Notes: generated from the sequence alone by a model not told the origin. A stretch of 64,000 bases of DNA from Candidatus Villigracilis vicinus (GCA_016721315.1 JADKIL010000005.1:1-64000), one strand, 5' to 3'; shown: positions 25,049 to 33,399, numbered from the stretch's first letter. Translations and numbers: made by a program.

Positions 25049-26083
25049 TTAGATCCCTTTGCCGAATGGATCGCGTTCATCTACCAGGATGGTACCCTCG
25101 GACATGACCCACGCTTCGCCCGTAATCGTTGGGATGATTCGGTTATCCTGAATCTGGATACTCCCTTCAAAGATACTTCCGACGACGCTTTGTTGTTTCC
25201 ATACCTGACCGACTTGTAATTTGCCATCTCCATATAGGCAAGCGAGTTTTGCGCTCGTGCCTGTGCCACAAGGAGAACGGTCGTAGGCTTTGCCGGGACA
25301 CAACACAAAACTTTTGCTGTCCGCTTCGGGCGTGGATGCGAATAACTCCACATGGTCAACTTCCGCGCCGTTTGCGCCAGTGATGCCGTTGGCAGTGAAC
25401 TGCTCACGTACGCGCCATGAGAAATCAGTGAGCGCTTCGAGGTTTTGCATGGACACATCCATGCCGTGGTCATGGCAGAGGAAGAACCAGTTGCCGCCAT
25501 ACGCCACGTCGCCGTGGATGGTTTTGCCGTCGATGGTGACAGGGACGTGAGTCAGGTGGCGATAGGCGGGGATGTTTTGGACGGAGACTTTGTTGGGATA
25601 TTGTTCGTCATTGCGAGGGCGCTCTTGTTCTTTGCCCGAAGCAATCTCTTGCTCGCTGGCTTGGAGATTGCTTCGTCGCTCGCTATCGCTCGCTCCTCGC
25701 AATGACGGAGGGTGCAGTGTTGCTTCCACAACCCCAACAGGAGTTTCCACCCGAATCACACCAGGTTGAACTTTTCCTAAATATGCAAGTGATGCGATGA
25801 GACCGATGGTGCCGTGTCCGCACATGCCGAGGTAGCCGACGTTGTTGAAGTAGATGACTCCGAACTGACAGGTCGGGTCGGCGGGTGGGACGAGGTACGC
25901 GCCGACGAGCACGTCCGAGCCGCGGGGTTCGAGCAGGACGGTGCGGCGCAGGTCGTCGTGATGCGCTTTCAGCGTGGATAATTTGTCAGCAACGGAACCA
26001 GTTCCGAGGTCGAAGGGAAGCGAGGTGATTAATCGCGTGGGTTCGCCGCCGGTGTGGGAGTCGAGGAAAGGGATACGAATCAT
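25049..26083 (-). CDS. 4-Hydroxyproline 2-epimerase (proline racemase family), with in-frame repeat insertion
   Basis: 344 residues from ATG 26083, fixed by homology of MIRIPFLDSHTGGEPTRL; no good ribosome site is visible. Both catalytic cysteines are present, in MCGHGTIG and in SPCGTGTSAKLA. The first motif with GT after CGH is the form found in hydroxyproline epimerases rather than proline racemases, and the Cys rules out the trans-3-hydroxyproline dehydratase type. About 34 residues (near SLRGASDSERRS to RPRNDEQ) are encoded by a palindromic repeat; without them the length is the usual 310. It follows the DHDPS-family gene across a 16-bp hairpin. Confidence 0.87.
   Translation of the reverse strand: MIRIPFLDSHTGGEPTRLITSLPFDLGTGSVADKLSTLKAHHDDLRRTVLLEPRGSDVLVGAYLVPPADPTCQFGVIYFNNVGYLGMCGHGTIGLIASLAYLGKVQPGVIRVETPVGVVEATLHPPSLRGASDSERRSNLQASEQEIASGKEQERPRNDEQYPNKVSVQNIPAYRHLTHVPVTIDGKTIHGDVAYGGNWFFLCHDHGMDVSMQNLEALTDFSWRVREQFTANGITGANGAEVDHVELFASTPEADSKSFVLCPGKAYDRSPCGTGTSAKLACLYGDGKLQVGQVWKQQSVVGSIFEGSIQIQDNRIIPTITGEAWVMSEGTILVDERDPFGKGI
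25606..25707. repeat. 102-bp MITE-like palindromic repeat inside the epimerase gene
   Basis: Ends are perfect 13-bp inverted repeats CGTCATTGCGAGG / CCTCGCAATGACG. Inner arms GAAGCAATCTC / GAGATTGCTTC form a second stem. This matches a widespread bacterial repeat type (TCATTGCGAGGAGCG...GAAGCAATCTC). Its length is an exact multiple of three and it is read through in frame. Confidence 0.85.
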
Positions 26084-26100
26084 GTTTGAGAGTTGGGTTC

Positions 26101-26142
26101 GATACTCGATATTCGATATTGGAGATTCGAATATCGAGTATC
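26101..26142. repeat. 16-bp perfect inverted repeat between HypD-like and HypRE-like genes
   Basis: GATACTCGATATTCGA (26101-26116) and TCGAATATCGAGTATC (26127-26142), loop 10 nt, with further ATATCG repeats beside it. AT-rich and without a T-run in the sense direction, so probably a repeat element or mRNA stabiliser. Confidence 0.75.
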
Positions 26143-26153
26143 GAATATCGTTT

Positions 26154-27023
26154 TTAGATTGCTTTGAAGATCTTCTCGAATTCCGCGCGGTCTTCAGCGG
26201 ACAGGGGCAGCAGCGGCTGGCGTGGATTGCCAACAGGGATGCCGCGCAGTTCGCAGCCGACTTTGACCTTTTGGGTGTAGCCGCCGCTTTCCATGTTGCG
26301 GAGGAGCGGGAGGAGTTTGTCCATGTGCTGGCGGGCTGTGACGAAGTCATTGTTGAGCGCGGCTTCGAGGACGTTGTAATGTTCGAGCGGAGCGCAGGAG
26401 GCGGCGCCGCCGATCCATGAGGTGGTGCCCCACAGGAAGTAGTCGAGCGCCTGATCGTCGGAGCCGCAGATCATTTGATAGCGGTCGCCGTAGCGCAGAC
26501 GGAACTCGTAGACGCGGGACATGTCGCCGCTGGCTTCTTTGATGCCGATGATGTGATCGTATTTGGTCAGACCGTCCATCACTTCGTAGCTGACTTCGGT
26601 GCCCGCGCGCCAGGGGAAGTTGTAAAGCACGATGGGAATTTTGACGGCTTTGGCGACGGCTTCGTAATGCGCGAGCAGTTCGCGCTGGTTGGGACGTGAA
26701 TACGGCGGGACGGCGACCATGAGCGCGTCGTAGCCCATGCCCTCGGCGATCTGCGAGTAGCGGACCACGTCGCGCGTGGCGCCAGAGTTGGTGCCTGCAA
26801 TGAGCGTCACCCGCCCGTTGACTTTTTCTTTGGTGAATTTGAAAATGTCCAGCCGTTCGGCTTCGGTGAAGGCGTAGACTTCGCCCGTGGTGCCGCCGGG
26901 GACAAGCCCTGCGATCTTGTTGGCGATCAGGTATTCGATCAGTTGTTCAAGGACGGGGTAGTTGATGCTTTCGTCCGCGTTGAAGGGGGTGACGATGGGG
27001 GCGTATATTCCTTTGAGTTGCAT
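26154..27023 (-). CDS. DHDPS/NAL-family lyase, possible pyrroline-hydroxycarboxylate deaminase
   Basis: 289 residues from ATG 27023, the family-conserved start (MQLKGIYAPIVTPF). Class I aldolase-like features: PGGTTGEVYAFT, catalytic Tyr of VLYNFPWRAG, and Schiff-base Lys of IGIKEASGD. The superfamily includes DapA, N-acetylneuraminate lyase and the hydroxyproline-pathway enzyme HypD. Position directly upstream of a hydroxyproline epimerase favours HypD, which converts pyrroline-4-hydroxy-2-carboxylate to alpha-ketoglutarate semialdehyde. The substrate-defining residues cannot be judged here, so DapA or another aldolase remains possible. Confidence 0.82.
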   Translation of the reverse strand: MQLKGIYAPIVTPFNADESINYPVLEQLIEYLIANKIAGLVPGGTTGEVYAFTEAERLDIFKFTKEKVNGRVTLIAGTNSGATRDVVRYSQIAEGMGYDALMVAVPPYSRPNQRELLAHYEAVAKAVKIPIVLYNFPWRAGTEVSYEVMDGLTKYDHIIGIKEASGDMSRVYEFRLRYGDRYQMICGSDDQALDYFLWGTTSWIGGAASCAPLEHYNVLEAALNNDFVTARQHMDKLLPLLRNMESGGYTQKVKVGCELRGIPVGNPRQPLLPLSAEDRAEFEKIFKAI

Positions 27024-27051
27024 GAGGGTCTCCGGTTTCAGGTGCCAAGTT

Positions 27052-28005
27052 TCAGGTTGAAGGTTTGAAAGTTGGAAGGTTGCGTCCATTATAAAAGAAA
27101 AGACCTGATAGGTCTGTGGAGTTTTTATCAAACTGATTGCCCCAGGGTATTACACGCCCGTCTGTGCCGCGTGCGGCTTTTTCCCATTCCGCTTCGGTGG
27201 GCAAACGCAAGATCAAGGTTGATGGCAATTCGGTTTTGATCAGACCATTCAACCACTGGCAATATGCCAGTACATCTGTCCATTTGACATGCGTCACAGG
27301 ATGGTCTTTTTTCTTTTCCCAGCCATCCACTGGGTGTTTGATGTTTTTAGCTTTTATGTAAGCATTGAAAAGCTCATTCGTGACGGGATAACGCGCCATC
27401 CAGTAATCGTAGGGGATGTCCACTGTGTGCTGTGGTTTTTCATCATCAAAACCATTTTCACTGCCCATCAAGAATTTCCCCGCAGGGATACGCATAAATT
27501 CCATGCCATTGGAGAGGGTTAGAACATTGGGTATTTTTTTTGCCTTGATATTTTCCGACGGTCTCTCGTAAACAGGAGCGGGTTGGGGCGCTTCGGGCTT
27601 CTTGGCTTCAGCGGGCTTTGCTCTTGAAACATTCAGCGCCTGTAAAATCCTGTTAAAGTTTTGGTCATATTTTTCACCCTGCACATCAATGCGGTTTAGA
27701 CTGGCATAGAGCATTTTCTCTTCGCAGGGTCGGTAATACAACGGGATGACCTTCTTGGTCTTTAACTGCTTGGCAAATACCACTTCCTCATTTACGTATT
27801 CTGAAGCAATGGAATCCGGTGAAAGTACCACAATCATGAACGGGCGTTGTTTGATCTGTTTTTCGATCTCATCCACCCAGCGCGAACCGCCATCCAAACC
27901 GGAAAGGTCATACCACACGTCACAGCCCTGCCCTTCCAGGTCGGCAGCGAGACGCTCAATGAAGGTCAGGTCTTTGCGGGAGTAGGATACGAAGATTCGA
28001 GGCAT
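27052..28005 (-). CDS. TIR-domain protein with truncated SUMF1 (formylglycine-enzyme-like) domain
   Basis: 317 residues. The N-terminal TIR domain (about 1-130) shows FVSYSRKDLTFIERL, GCDVWYDLSGLDGG, VVLSPDSIASEYVNEE. A Pro/Ala/Glu-rich linker precedes a SUMF1 domain (from about 165: MEFMRIPAGKFLMGSE, YWMARYPVTNELF, LRLPTEAEWEKAARG). SUMF1 then breaks off after PWGNQFDKN; the remaining 22 residues come from low-complexity sequence and a small AGACCT/AGGTCT hairpin, and the whole C-terminal half with the expected NVWEW region is gone. TIR-SUMF1 proteins are common in Chloroflexota and some TIR proteins act in defence or signalling; function here is unknown. Confidence 0.82.
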   Translation of the reverse strand: MPRIFVSYSRKDLTFIERLAADLEGQGCDVWYDLSGLDGGSRWVDEIEKQIKQRPFMIVVLSPDSIASEYVNEEVVFAKQLKTKKVIPLYYRPCEEKMLYASLNRIDVQGEKYDQNFNRILQALNVSRAKPAEAKKPEAPQPAPVYERPSENIKAKKIPNVLTLSNGMEFMRIPAGKFLMGSENGFDDEKPQHTVDIPYDYWMARYPVTNELFNAYIKAKNIKHPVDGWEKKKDHPVTHVKWTDVLAYCQWLNGLIKTELPSTLILRLPTEAEWEKAARGTDGRVIPWGNQFDKNSTDLSGLFFYNGRNLPTFKPST

Positions 28006-28016
28006 AAGTTATCGAT

Positions 28017-28137
28017 CAATTTTATATGATTTAATAATTCGGCGCGGAGTTTTTGGTACAACTCGCGGACGGCGGGTTTGTCCGCGGAGGAATGGCAGAG
28101 GAAAAAGAAGAGGGCGGAGAGGGTAGGCGTCAAGAAT
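28017..28137 (-). pseudogene. TIR-domain remnant 1
   Basis: Without a start codon, the minus strand encodes FFFLCHSSADKPAVRELYQ followed by KLRAELLNHI, the beginning of a TIR domain of a family different from the neighbouring intact TIR. It has no continuation. Its DNA is a direct repeat of remnant 2 at 28864-28983. Confidence 0.65.
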
Positions 28138-28150
28138 GAGGAAGGATAAA

Positions 28151-28414
28151 CTACTTTAGGAGTTTATCGTAATCAGCATGGGAACCGATCCAAAACCAGA
28201 TGATCCCATCGGGCTTTTCCACACCGAGAGCGCGGTATTGTGCCCCAATACGCACAGACCATAATTGTTTGCGGATATTTACTTTTTTGAAATGAAGTGA
28301 AGGGTGATGAGGGTCAGACTTGAGGAGTTCAAAGTTCTTATCTGCCAATGCCTGTATATCTTTCGGCAGCCGTTTATAGTCCTCCCAGAAGCGCGGCAAG
28401 GTGCGATGGTTCAT
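28151..28414 (-). CDS. RelE/ParE-like toxin
   Basis: 87 residues with RelE/ParE pattern: basic N-terminal helix (RFWEDYKRLPKDIQALADKNFELL), then LHFKKVN, LWSVRIGAQYRALG and WFWIGSHADYDKL at the end. RelE-type toxins cleave mRNA on ribosomes, ParE types poison gyrase; this one cannot be assigned. Its ATG overlaps the upstream gene stop by 4 bases, the classic antitoxin-toxin arrangement. Confidence 0.8.
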   Translation of the reverse strand: MNHRTLPRFWEDYKRLPKDIQALADKNFELLKSDPHHPSLHFKKVNIRKQLWSVRIGAQYRALGVEKPDGIIWFWIGSHADYDKLLK

Positions 28415-28620
28415 AAAGGTTTGCTCGAACCTGATTTATATTCCCTGTCTACATCGGCAAGCAGATTATCCAAACGCCCAGAATTCGCGTCGTCGTCAAT
28501 TTGTTTGTCCCATACTTGCGCGTAATATTCTTCGAACCATACCATGAGTTCGTCTAATTCCTTGGGGTTTAAGTTGCGAATGGCAACTTCCATTTCTTGT
28601 AAAGTCATTTTTACCTCCAA
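28411..28620 (-). CDS. Small acidic antitoxin-like protein
   Basis: 69 residues, rich in Glu, Asp and Leu (MTLQEMEVAIRNLNPKELDEL then LMVWFEEYYAQVWDKQIDDD), ending in DREYKSGSSKPL. It has no obvious DNA-binding motif but its position directly before and overlapping the RelE/ParE-like gene makes it the likely antitoxin. A GGAGGT-type site precedes it. Confidence 0.72.
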   Translation of the reverse strand: MEVKMTLQEMEVAIRNLNPKELDELMVWFEEYYAQVWDKQIDDDANSGRLDNLLADVDREYKSGSSKPL

Positions 28621-28625
28621 ATACC

Positions 28626-28844
28626 TTATACCAATAAATCGGTTTCAAAAATTTTCGGGGTTAATCCACACGCTTCTGCTTTGCGGCTGATTTCGTCCAT
28701 CAACTCATCAAGAGAAACGGACGGTTTTTCAAACTCGCGCAGCCAAAGGCTTAGGAGTATTTGCATTTTCTTTTTGTCCGCCTGCGGAGCTTTTTCATAG
28801 ATTTTGGCGGTTTCGTTGTCTACGGGAATATTTATAACAACCAT
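28626..28844 (-). CDS. Small hypothetical protein, antitoxin-like
   Basis: 72 residues: MVVINIPVDNETAKIYEKAPQ, KKKMQILLSLWLREFEKP, then SLDELMDEISRKAEACGLTP. It resembles short antitoxins that pair with PIN-domain or RelE toxins, but no toxin of its own is beside it. It is the first gene of a three-gene operon, 5 bp before the next gene. Confidence 0.65.
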   Translation of the reverse strand: MVVINIPVDNETAKIYEKAPQADKKKMQILLSLWLREFEKPSVSLDELMDEISRKAEACGLTPKIFETDLLV

Positions 28845-28863
28845 AGGTCACCTCTTAAGACAA

Positions 28864-28983
28864 TTATACTTCGGCGCGAAGTTTTTGATACAACTCCCCG
28901 CTTCGCGTATCATCCCCTTGTGGGGCGACGGGTTTGTCATTGCTGGAGTGGCAGAGAAAAACGCGAAGAGGGCGGTTAGTCAT
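28864..28983 (-). pseudogene. TIR-domain remnant 2 (39 codons)
   Basis: ATG at 28983 encodes MTNRPLRVFLCHSSNDKP, a canonical start of a bacterial TIR protein, then ten foreign residues (VAPQGDDTRSG) and GELYQKLRAEV before a stop. The inserted residues come from a CCCCACAAGGGG-like palindrome. The rest of the TIR gene is missing. From 28984 to 29160 I see no gene. Confidence 0.7.
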
Positions 28984-29160
28984 AAGGGAGTGGGATGAAT
29001 AATGAAGAATGGAATTTGGGCTGTTTCCCCGTGATTATATCTTTGAAATCAAACACGCAAGCACACCCAACCAAAGAGGGTAAAAAATTCCCCACCTTTG
29101 CGGCTTCATCGTCTGCGCTTCAAACCCTACAATACAAGGGTCATATAAAAGGAATATATC

Positions 29161-30117
29161 ATGAACCGCTACTCGATCACCCCTGCCATCCTCCTCCTCT
29201 TGCTAAGCAGTCTCGCCTGCTCCACAGTTTCTGTGCCGCAAATCCCCAACCCCATGTCCACGGTGATTGCCGTGAACGAAGAAGCACAGAAACCCTACGG
29301 ACCCGAATTCATAGACCGCTCCACCCTGTCCGCGCCGAACTACACTCCCGCCGAAAACACTTTCAAAGTCGGCGATGAAGTCCGCTCTGGCGACCTGACC
29401 TGGATGGTGCTCGGCTGGGTGCTTGTGAACGAGCCGTTCATGACCGCCCCCACCCTCTATGTGGATATGCTCATCGTCAATCGCGGCAACGCCACGATCT
29501 ACACCGGCGACAAATACACATCCAAAGACAGTCACGGGCAAGACACCTACGATGTGCTTTACACCACCGTTGCACCCGGAGAGCGAGTCCGCGTCTGGTT
29601 GACCTTTATGCTGGTTCAGGAACAACCCAACTTATTGATATTGGAAGCCGACCCAAATTACAACCTGCCCGCCCAACGCCTCACATGGGACCTCGGACCT
29701 GTTCCCTGCTCCGCGGAAGTTCCCACCACCCTGGAAGGCGAACGCGCCCCAACCGTTTATGGTATCGGCGAAACCGCCACCCTCGGAAATTTAAGCATTC
29801 AAGTCACGAACGTCACATATCCCCCGGCAGACGGGCAAACCCCGACCCGCTACAAAAAAGTCCACATAGACCTGGTCTTTCAAAACCTTGGCTCGCAGGA
29901 TATTGAAATTGACCCCGCCTATGCCGCCTATCTCAAAGACACCCAGGGCTTTGGCTATTCCACCGACTTCGCCATGCAATACAACACGCTCTTCCCTGGC
30001 GGTCAACTCGTCACCACCGCCAAGTTTGAAGTGCCAGAAACAGCACAAGGTTTGATGTACGAATTCGACGGAACCTACCTCGGCTTCGGCAAAATCTACT
30101 TCGCGCTCGAACCTTAA
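29161..30117 (+). CDS. Secreted lipoprotein with DUF4352-like domains
   Basis: 318 residues. The signal peptide ends LSSLAC with lipidated Cys20. Two beta-sandwich regions follow, each with the telokin-like DUF4352 pattern: FKVGDEVRSGDLTWMVLG with VNRGNATIYTG, then GIGETATLGNLSIQVTNVTYP with DLVFQNLGSQDIEIDP. Such lipoproteins are exposed outside the membrane, probably with structural or binding roles. Its stop shares bases with the stop of the convergent gene. Confidence 0.8.
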   Translation: MNRYSITPAILLLLLSSLACSTVSVPQIPNPMSTVIAVNEEAQKPYGPEFIDRSTLSAPNYTPAENTFKVGDEVRSGDLTWMVLGWVLVNEPFMTAPTLYVDMLIVNRGNATIYTGDKYTSKDSHGQDTYDVLYTTVAPGERVRVWLTFMLVQEQPNLLILEADPNYNLPAQRLTWDLGPVPCSAEVPTTLEGERAPTVYGIGETATLGNLSIQVTNVTYPPADGQTPTRYKKVHIDLVFQNLGSQDIEIDPAYAAYLKDTQGFGYSTDFAMQYNTLFPGGQLVTTAKFEVPETAQGLMYEFDGTYLGFGKIYFALEP

Positions 30118-31163
30118 CCTGTTGTCAGCATCTTCCCATCCACCACCAGTTGACTAAACCATCCCTGCAACTCATCCAAATCACTAAGAACCTTGTTATG
30201 CAATGAGAGGATTGCCCTTTCGACAGGCGTCCAAGGTGAGTCAGTTATACAGAAACAGCCTTTTGCATATCCATGCAAAAAGTTTCCAGCTCTTCCAAAT
30301 TAGAACGGTCAAAGATCTTCTCGATCAAGGCATCTGGCTGGCAGCGGATCAAAAGTTTTACGCGATCTTCTGCTGTGTCTTCCACAGAAATTGAGTCAAT
30401 GCAATGCAGGGGGATGTATTGCCAAATGCCGCCATAACGCGCCGGGCTCATTTCCTTATCGTCGCCCGTCTCCTGGATGAGGATCAACTCGCGGTCTGTG
30501 CGCACCACCATATGAGCGAGAGAGGCGGGTTTATAAAAGGTCATGCCAAAGATGGTGAAGAACGGATTCTTGATCCCCGGCTGATGAATAAATCCCTGCA
30601 CAGTCTCACCGGGCAGCAGGCTTTCGCGTCCGTAGTTCATGAATTTGAAACTGCGATCGGAGAGCGAATTGAATTTATCCTTTTGAGCCGCAACTGAACT
30701 CGCATCCGCTTCTTGAGTGAAACCGCGCAGCTTGTGCAAGATCCCTTCGAAGTGACGTTTGCTGGTCATGTTGAAATACAGCGTCGTTGCCTGGGTCTCG
30801 CCGGTTTGCGTCTGCCCGTGAATGGTCAACCACGCATCCAGCAAGATGTTCCCATCTTCCACGCCATATACATTTTCATACAAATAAGAAAGTGAATTGA
30901 CCTGCTGTCCGTTTTTCTCGAAGATATACACAGCCTCTGGCGTATCGCAGATCAGTCTTTCGGTCGTCCGCCCTAAATTTCTTTCCAGTGCAGGCATCCA
31001 GATCACCAACGGAAATGGCTGTCCATCTCCAAAGTGCTTTTCAAAATGACTTTGATAGACAGCCAGGAATCTCCTCGCGAGATTCGATCACCTTCGACCA
31101 CGCCGTCATCGTTTGGCGTGCGCCGGTCATCAGAACATTTTGAGTTTGCAAATCCTGGGTCAT
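30114..31163 (-). pseudogene. Unknown cytoplasmic protein, split by two indels
   Basis: Three frames join into one plausible protein of about 349 residues. From ATG 31163 the frame reads MTQDLQTQNVLMTGARQTMT to KVIESREE, where one extra base (about 31075-31080) breaks it. The main part reads FLAVYQSHFEKHFGDG and continues through LYENVYGVEDGNILLDAWLTI. A missing base near 30240 hides the tail DSPWTPVERAILSLHNKVL to DGKMLTTG. The middle resembles PH-like/bPH domains (FTIFGMTFYKPASLAHMVVRTDRELILI), but I do not recognise the family. Its stop overlaps the convergent lipoprotein stop, which supports the tail being real. Confidence 0.65.
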
Positions 31164-31241
31164 AAACGCCTCGCGTATCTATACAAGCATTGTACACCCA
31201 AGAATAAAGACAAAAGAGGCAGGCATATTCAAGATAACACG

Positions 31242-32780
31242 CTACACAGCGACGACTTTCCCCTCCGCCACCAGTTGACGCATCGACTCCATATACTCAT
31301 ACATCACCGTATCCGCTTCAATAAATGGGATGTGTGTACGGATCAACGCGTAGACGCTTCTTGTTCCTTCGCCCAATCGTTTTTCTTCGCCAATCACTTG
31401 CTTGCGAAAGTCCACGCCTTGTGCGGCAGACATCAACTCAATCGAGAGGATTCGCTCCACGTTATCGAGCACGCTTCGCAACTTAATTGCAGCGGTCGCG
31501 CCCATACTGACATGGTCCTCCACGTTAGCAGAAGTGGGAATCGTATCCACGCTGGCGGGGTGCGCAAAGACTTTGTTCTCGGTCGCCAATGCCGCAGCCG
31601 TGTATTGCAAGATCATAAAGCCGGAATTCAGTCCGCCTTCTTTGGTGAGGAAAGCAGGCAAGGTATGGATGTTCGAGCTTTCATCGGTCAAACGCATCAC
31701 GCGTCGTTCAGAGATATTGCCCAACTCCGCTACCGAAAACGCGAGGTAATCCATCGCAATCGCCAGCGGCTCGCCGTGGAAGTTCCCACCCGATAAAACC
31801 GTGATTTCATCTTTCTCATCAATGAAGATCAGCGGATTATCCGTCACAGCATTCAACTCAATTTCAAAGACCCAACGCGCATACGCAATCGCATCGCGGA
31901 CGGCTCCATGCACCTGCGGAATACAGCGCAGCGTGTACGCATCCTGCACATTCAATGACGAATGTTCGCGCTTGAACTCACTGCCTTTCAATAAACTTCG
32001 CAAATAACTGGCGCATTCAATCTGACGCGGAAAGGGTCGCAGGTTATGAATGCGTTCGTCGAAAGCCAGGTCCGTTCCGTTCAAGGCTTCGAGGCTTAAA
32101 CATCCGGCAATGTCCGCTGTTTGGCTGTATCGCTCCGCCCGCAAAGTCTGCAAGACTCCCATCGCCGTCATGATGGTCGTGCCGTTCGTCAGCGCCAAGC
32201 CTTCCTTCGCCGCCAAGGTAATGGACTTCAACCCCGCACGCTTGAACGCCTCCGCGCCAGACATCACCTCACCTTGATACTCCGCCTTCCCTTCACCAAT
32301 GATCGGCAACGCCATATGCGCCAACGGAGCCAAGTCACCGCTCGCACCAAGCGAACCCTTCTCTGGAATCACCGGATGCACGCCCGCGTTGAGCATATCA
32401 ATCAACAGTTGCAAGGTCGTCAGGCGAATGCCGGAATGTCCGCGCGAGAACGTGTTGGCACGAATGAGCATGATCGCGCGCGTGGTTGCGATATCAAACG
32501 GGTTCCCCACTCCCACCGCATGGCTCACCAAGATATTGTGCTGCAACAACTCCACTTGATCCGCAGGAATAATGCGGTCTTTGAACGCACCAAATCCCGT
32601 AGTGATTCCGTAGGCAATGGTTCCACGCGAAAGCAAAGTTTGCACCGCATCGGCTGCACGCGTCACAAGCTTCTTTGCCGCGTCACTGATCTCCACTCGC
32701 GGCGCGTTTGCCTGTCCATACGCCACCGCCTGCACCTGCTCAAAGGTCAAACTCTGCCCGTCCAGATAGATCGTTTCCAT
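31242..32780 (-). CDS. hutH: Histidine ammonia-lyase
   Basis: 512 residues, normal HutH length. The Ala-Ser-Gly triad that forms the MIO electrophile is in GSLGASGDLAPLAHM. Other family signatures are YGITTGFGAFKD, LTNGTTIMTAMGVL, QDAYTLRCIPQVHGAVRD and GGNFHGEPLAIAMDYL. It deaminates L-histidine to urocanate. No hutU, hutI or hutG is in the window, so the pathway is completed elsewhere or the enzyme serves another role. Tyrosine ammonia-lyase activity is less likely without the aromatic-selectivity residues checked. Confidence 0.92.
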   Translation of the reverse strand: METIYLDGQSLTFEQVQAVAYGQANAPRVEISDAAKKLVTRAADAVQTLLSRGTIAYGITTGFGAFKDRIIPADQVELLQHNILVSHAVGVGNPFDIATTRAIMLIRANTFSRGHSGIRLTTLQLLIDMLNAGVHPVIPEKGSLGASGDLAPLAHMALPIIGEGKAEYQGEVMSGAEAFKRAGLKSITLAAKEGLALTNGTTIMTAMGVLQTLRAERYSQTADIAGCLSLEALNGTDLAFDERIHNLRPFPRQIECASYLRSLLKGSEFKREHSSLNVQDAYTLRCIPQVHGAVRDAIAYARWVFEIELNAVTDNPLIFIDEKDEITVLSGGNFHGEPLAIAMDYLAFSVAELGNISERRVMRLTDESSNIHTLPAFLTKEGGLNSGFMILQYTAAALATENKVFAHPASVDTIPTSANVEDHVSMGATAAIKLRSVLDNVERILSIELMSAAQGVDFRKQVIGEEKRLGEGTRSVYALIRTHIPFIEADTVMYEYMESMRQLVAEGKVVAV

Positions 32781-32839
32781 GTAACCTCGTTAGTCGGTGG
32801 TCGAGCGCAAGCAGTCGAGACCACCTGATTTATTTTCTA

Positions 32840-33391
32840 TCAAGCCACCCGCTTCGACATGATAATATCCGGCCTGCCCCGTCCATTTGCATCGGGCACC
32901 ACGCCCGAAATGACATAACCCATCTTTTGATAGAACTCATACGGGTGCCGCTTAAAGTTCTGAATATTTTTCAATTTATCCCACAAGTTTTCATACAGAT
33001 CCACATTCGCAAGTGACGTCATCTCATCTTGGTCATCGGAACCGAGCGTAACGGTCAAACCGCCGCGCTGGTGTACTTGTTCTTCAAACTCCATCACCAG
33101 AGCGCGCCCGATTCCCTTACCTTGCAAACCCGGCTGCACTGCCAGCGGATGCAACTCCCACACCTTGCCGTCATATTGAGGAATGCCGCCGATCATGCCG
33201 AGCAATTTTCCAGCGTCATCCAAAGCAACAAGGAAAATGCGTTCCGCCTCGCACATCTCTTCAACTTCTTTCAAGCCATCCTCAAACGTTTCCCACGCAT
33301 CATCCCAATGCTCGCGGAAGGCATCCACCAACAACTGCGCCATTTGATGTTTGAGCCCTTCGTCTTTTCCATCGAACGTCACAATTTGCAT
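32840..33391 (-). CDS. GNAT-family N-acetyltransferase
   Basis: 183 residues. The acetyl-CoA loop is LAVQPGLQGKGIGRALVMEFE (Q/R-x-x-G-x-G/A), with preceding VALDDAGKLLGMIGGIPQYDG. It resembles aminoglycoside 6'-acetyltransferase-type GNATs (LHPLAVQPGLQGKGIG, then YEFYQKMGYVISGVVPDANG). A resistance role is not claimed. It starts 9 bases after the stop of the bi-domain oxidoreductase. Confidence 0.85.
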   Translation of the reverse strand: MQIVTFDGKDEGLKHQMAQLLVDAFREHWDDAWETFEDGLKEVEEMCEAERIFLVALDDAGKLLGMIGGIPQYDGKVWELHPLAVQPGLQGKGIGRALVMEFEEQVHQRGGLTVTLGSDDQDEMTSLANVDLYENLWDKLKNIQNFKRHPYEFYQKMGYVISGVVPDANGRGRPDIIMSKRVA

Positions 33392-33399
33392 GACAGCCT

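Noticed and set aside
25049..26350. Longer start for the epimerase (codons upstream of 26083)
   Set aside because: The extra residues read through the 16-bp hairpin and the 3' end of the lyase gene in another frame; homology begins at MIRIPFLDSH.
32121..32828. 235-codon plus-strand frame opposite hutH
   Set aside because: Arg/His-rich shadow; hutH is complete and conserved on the other strand.
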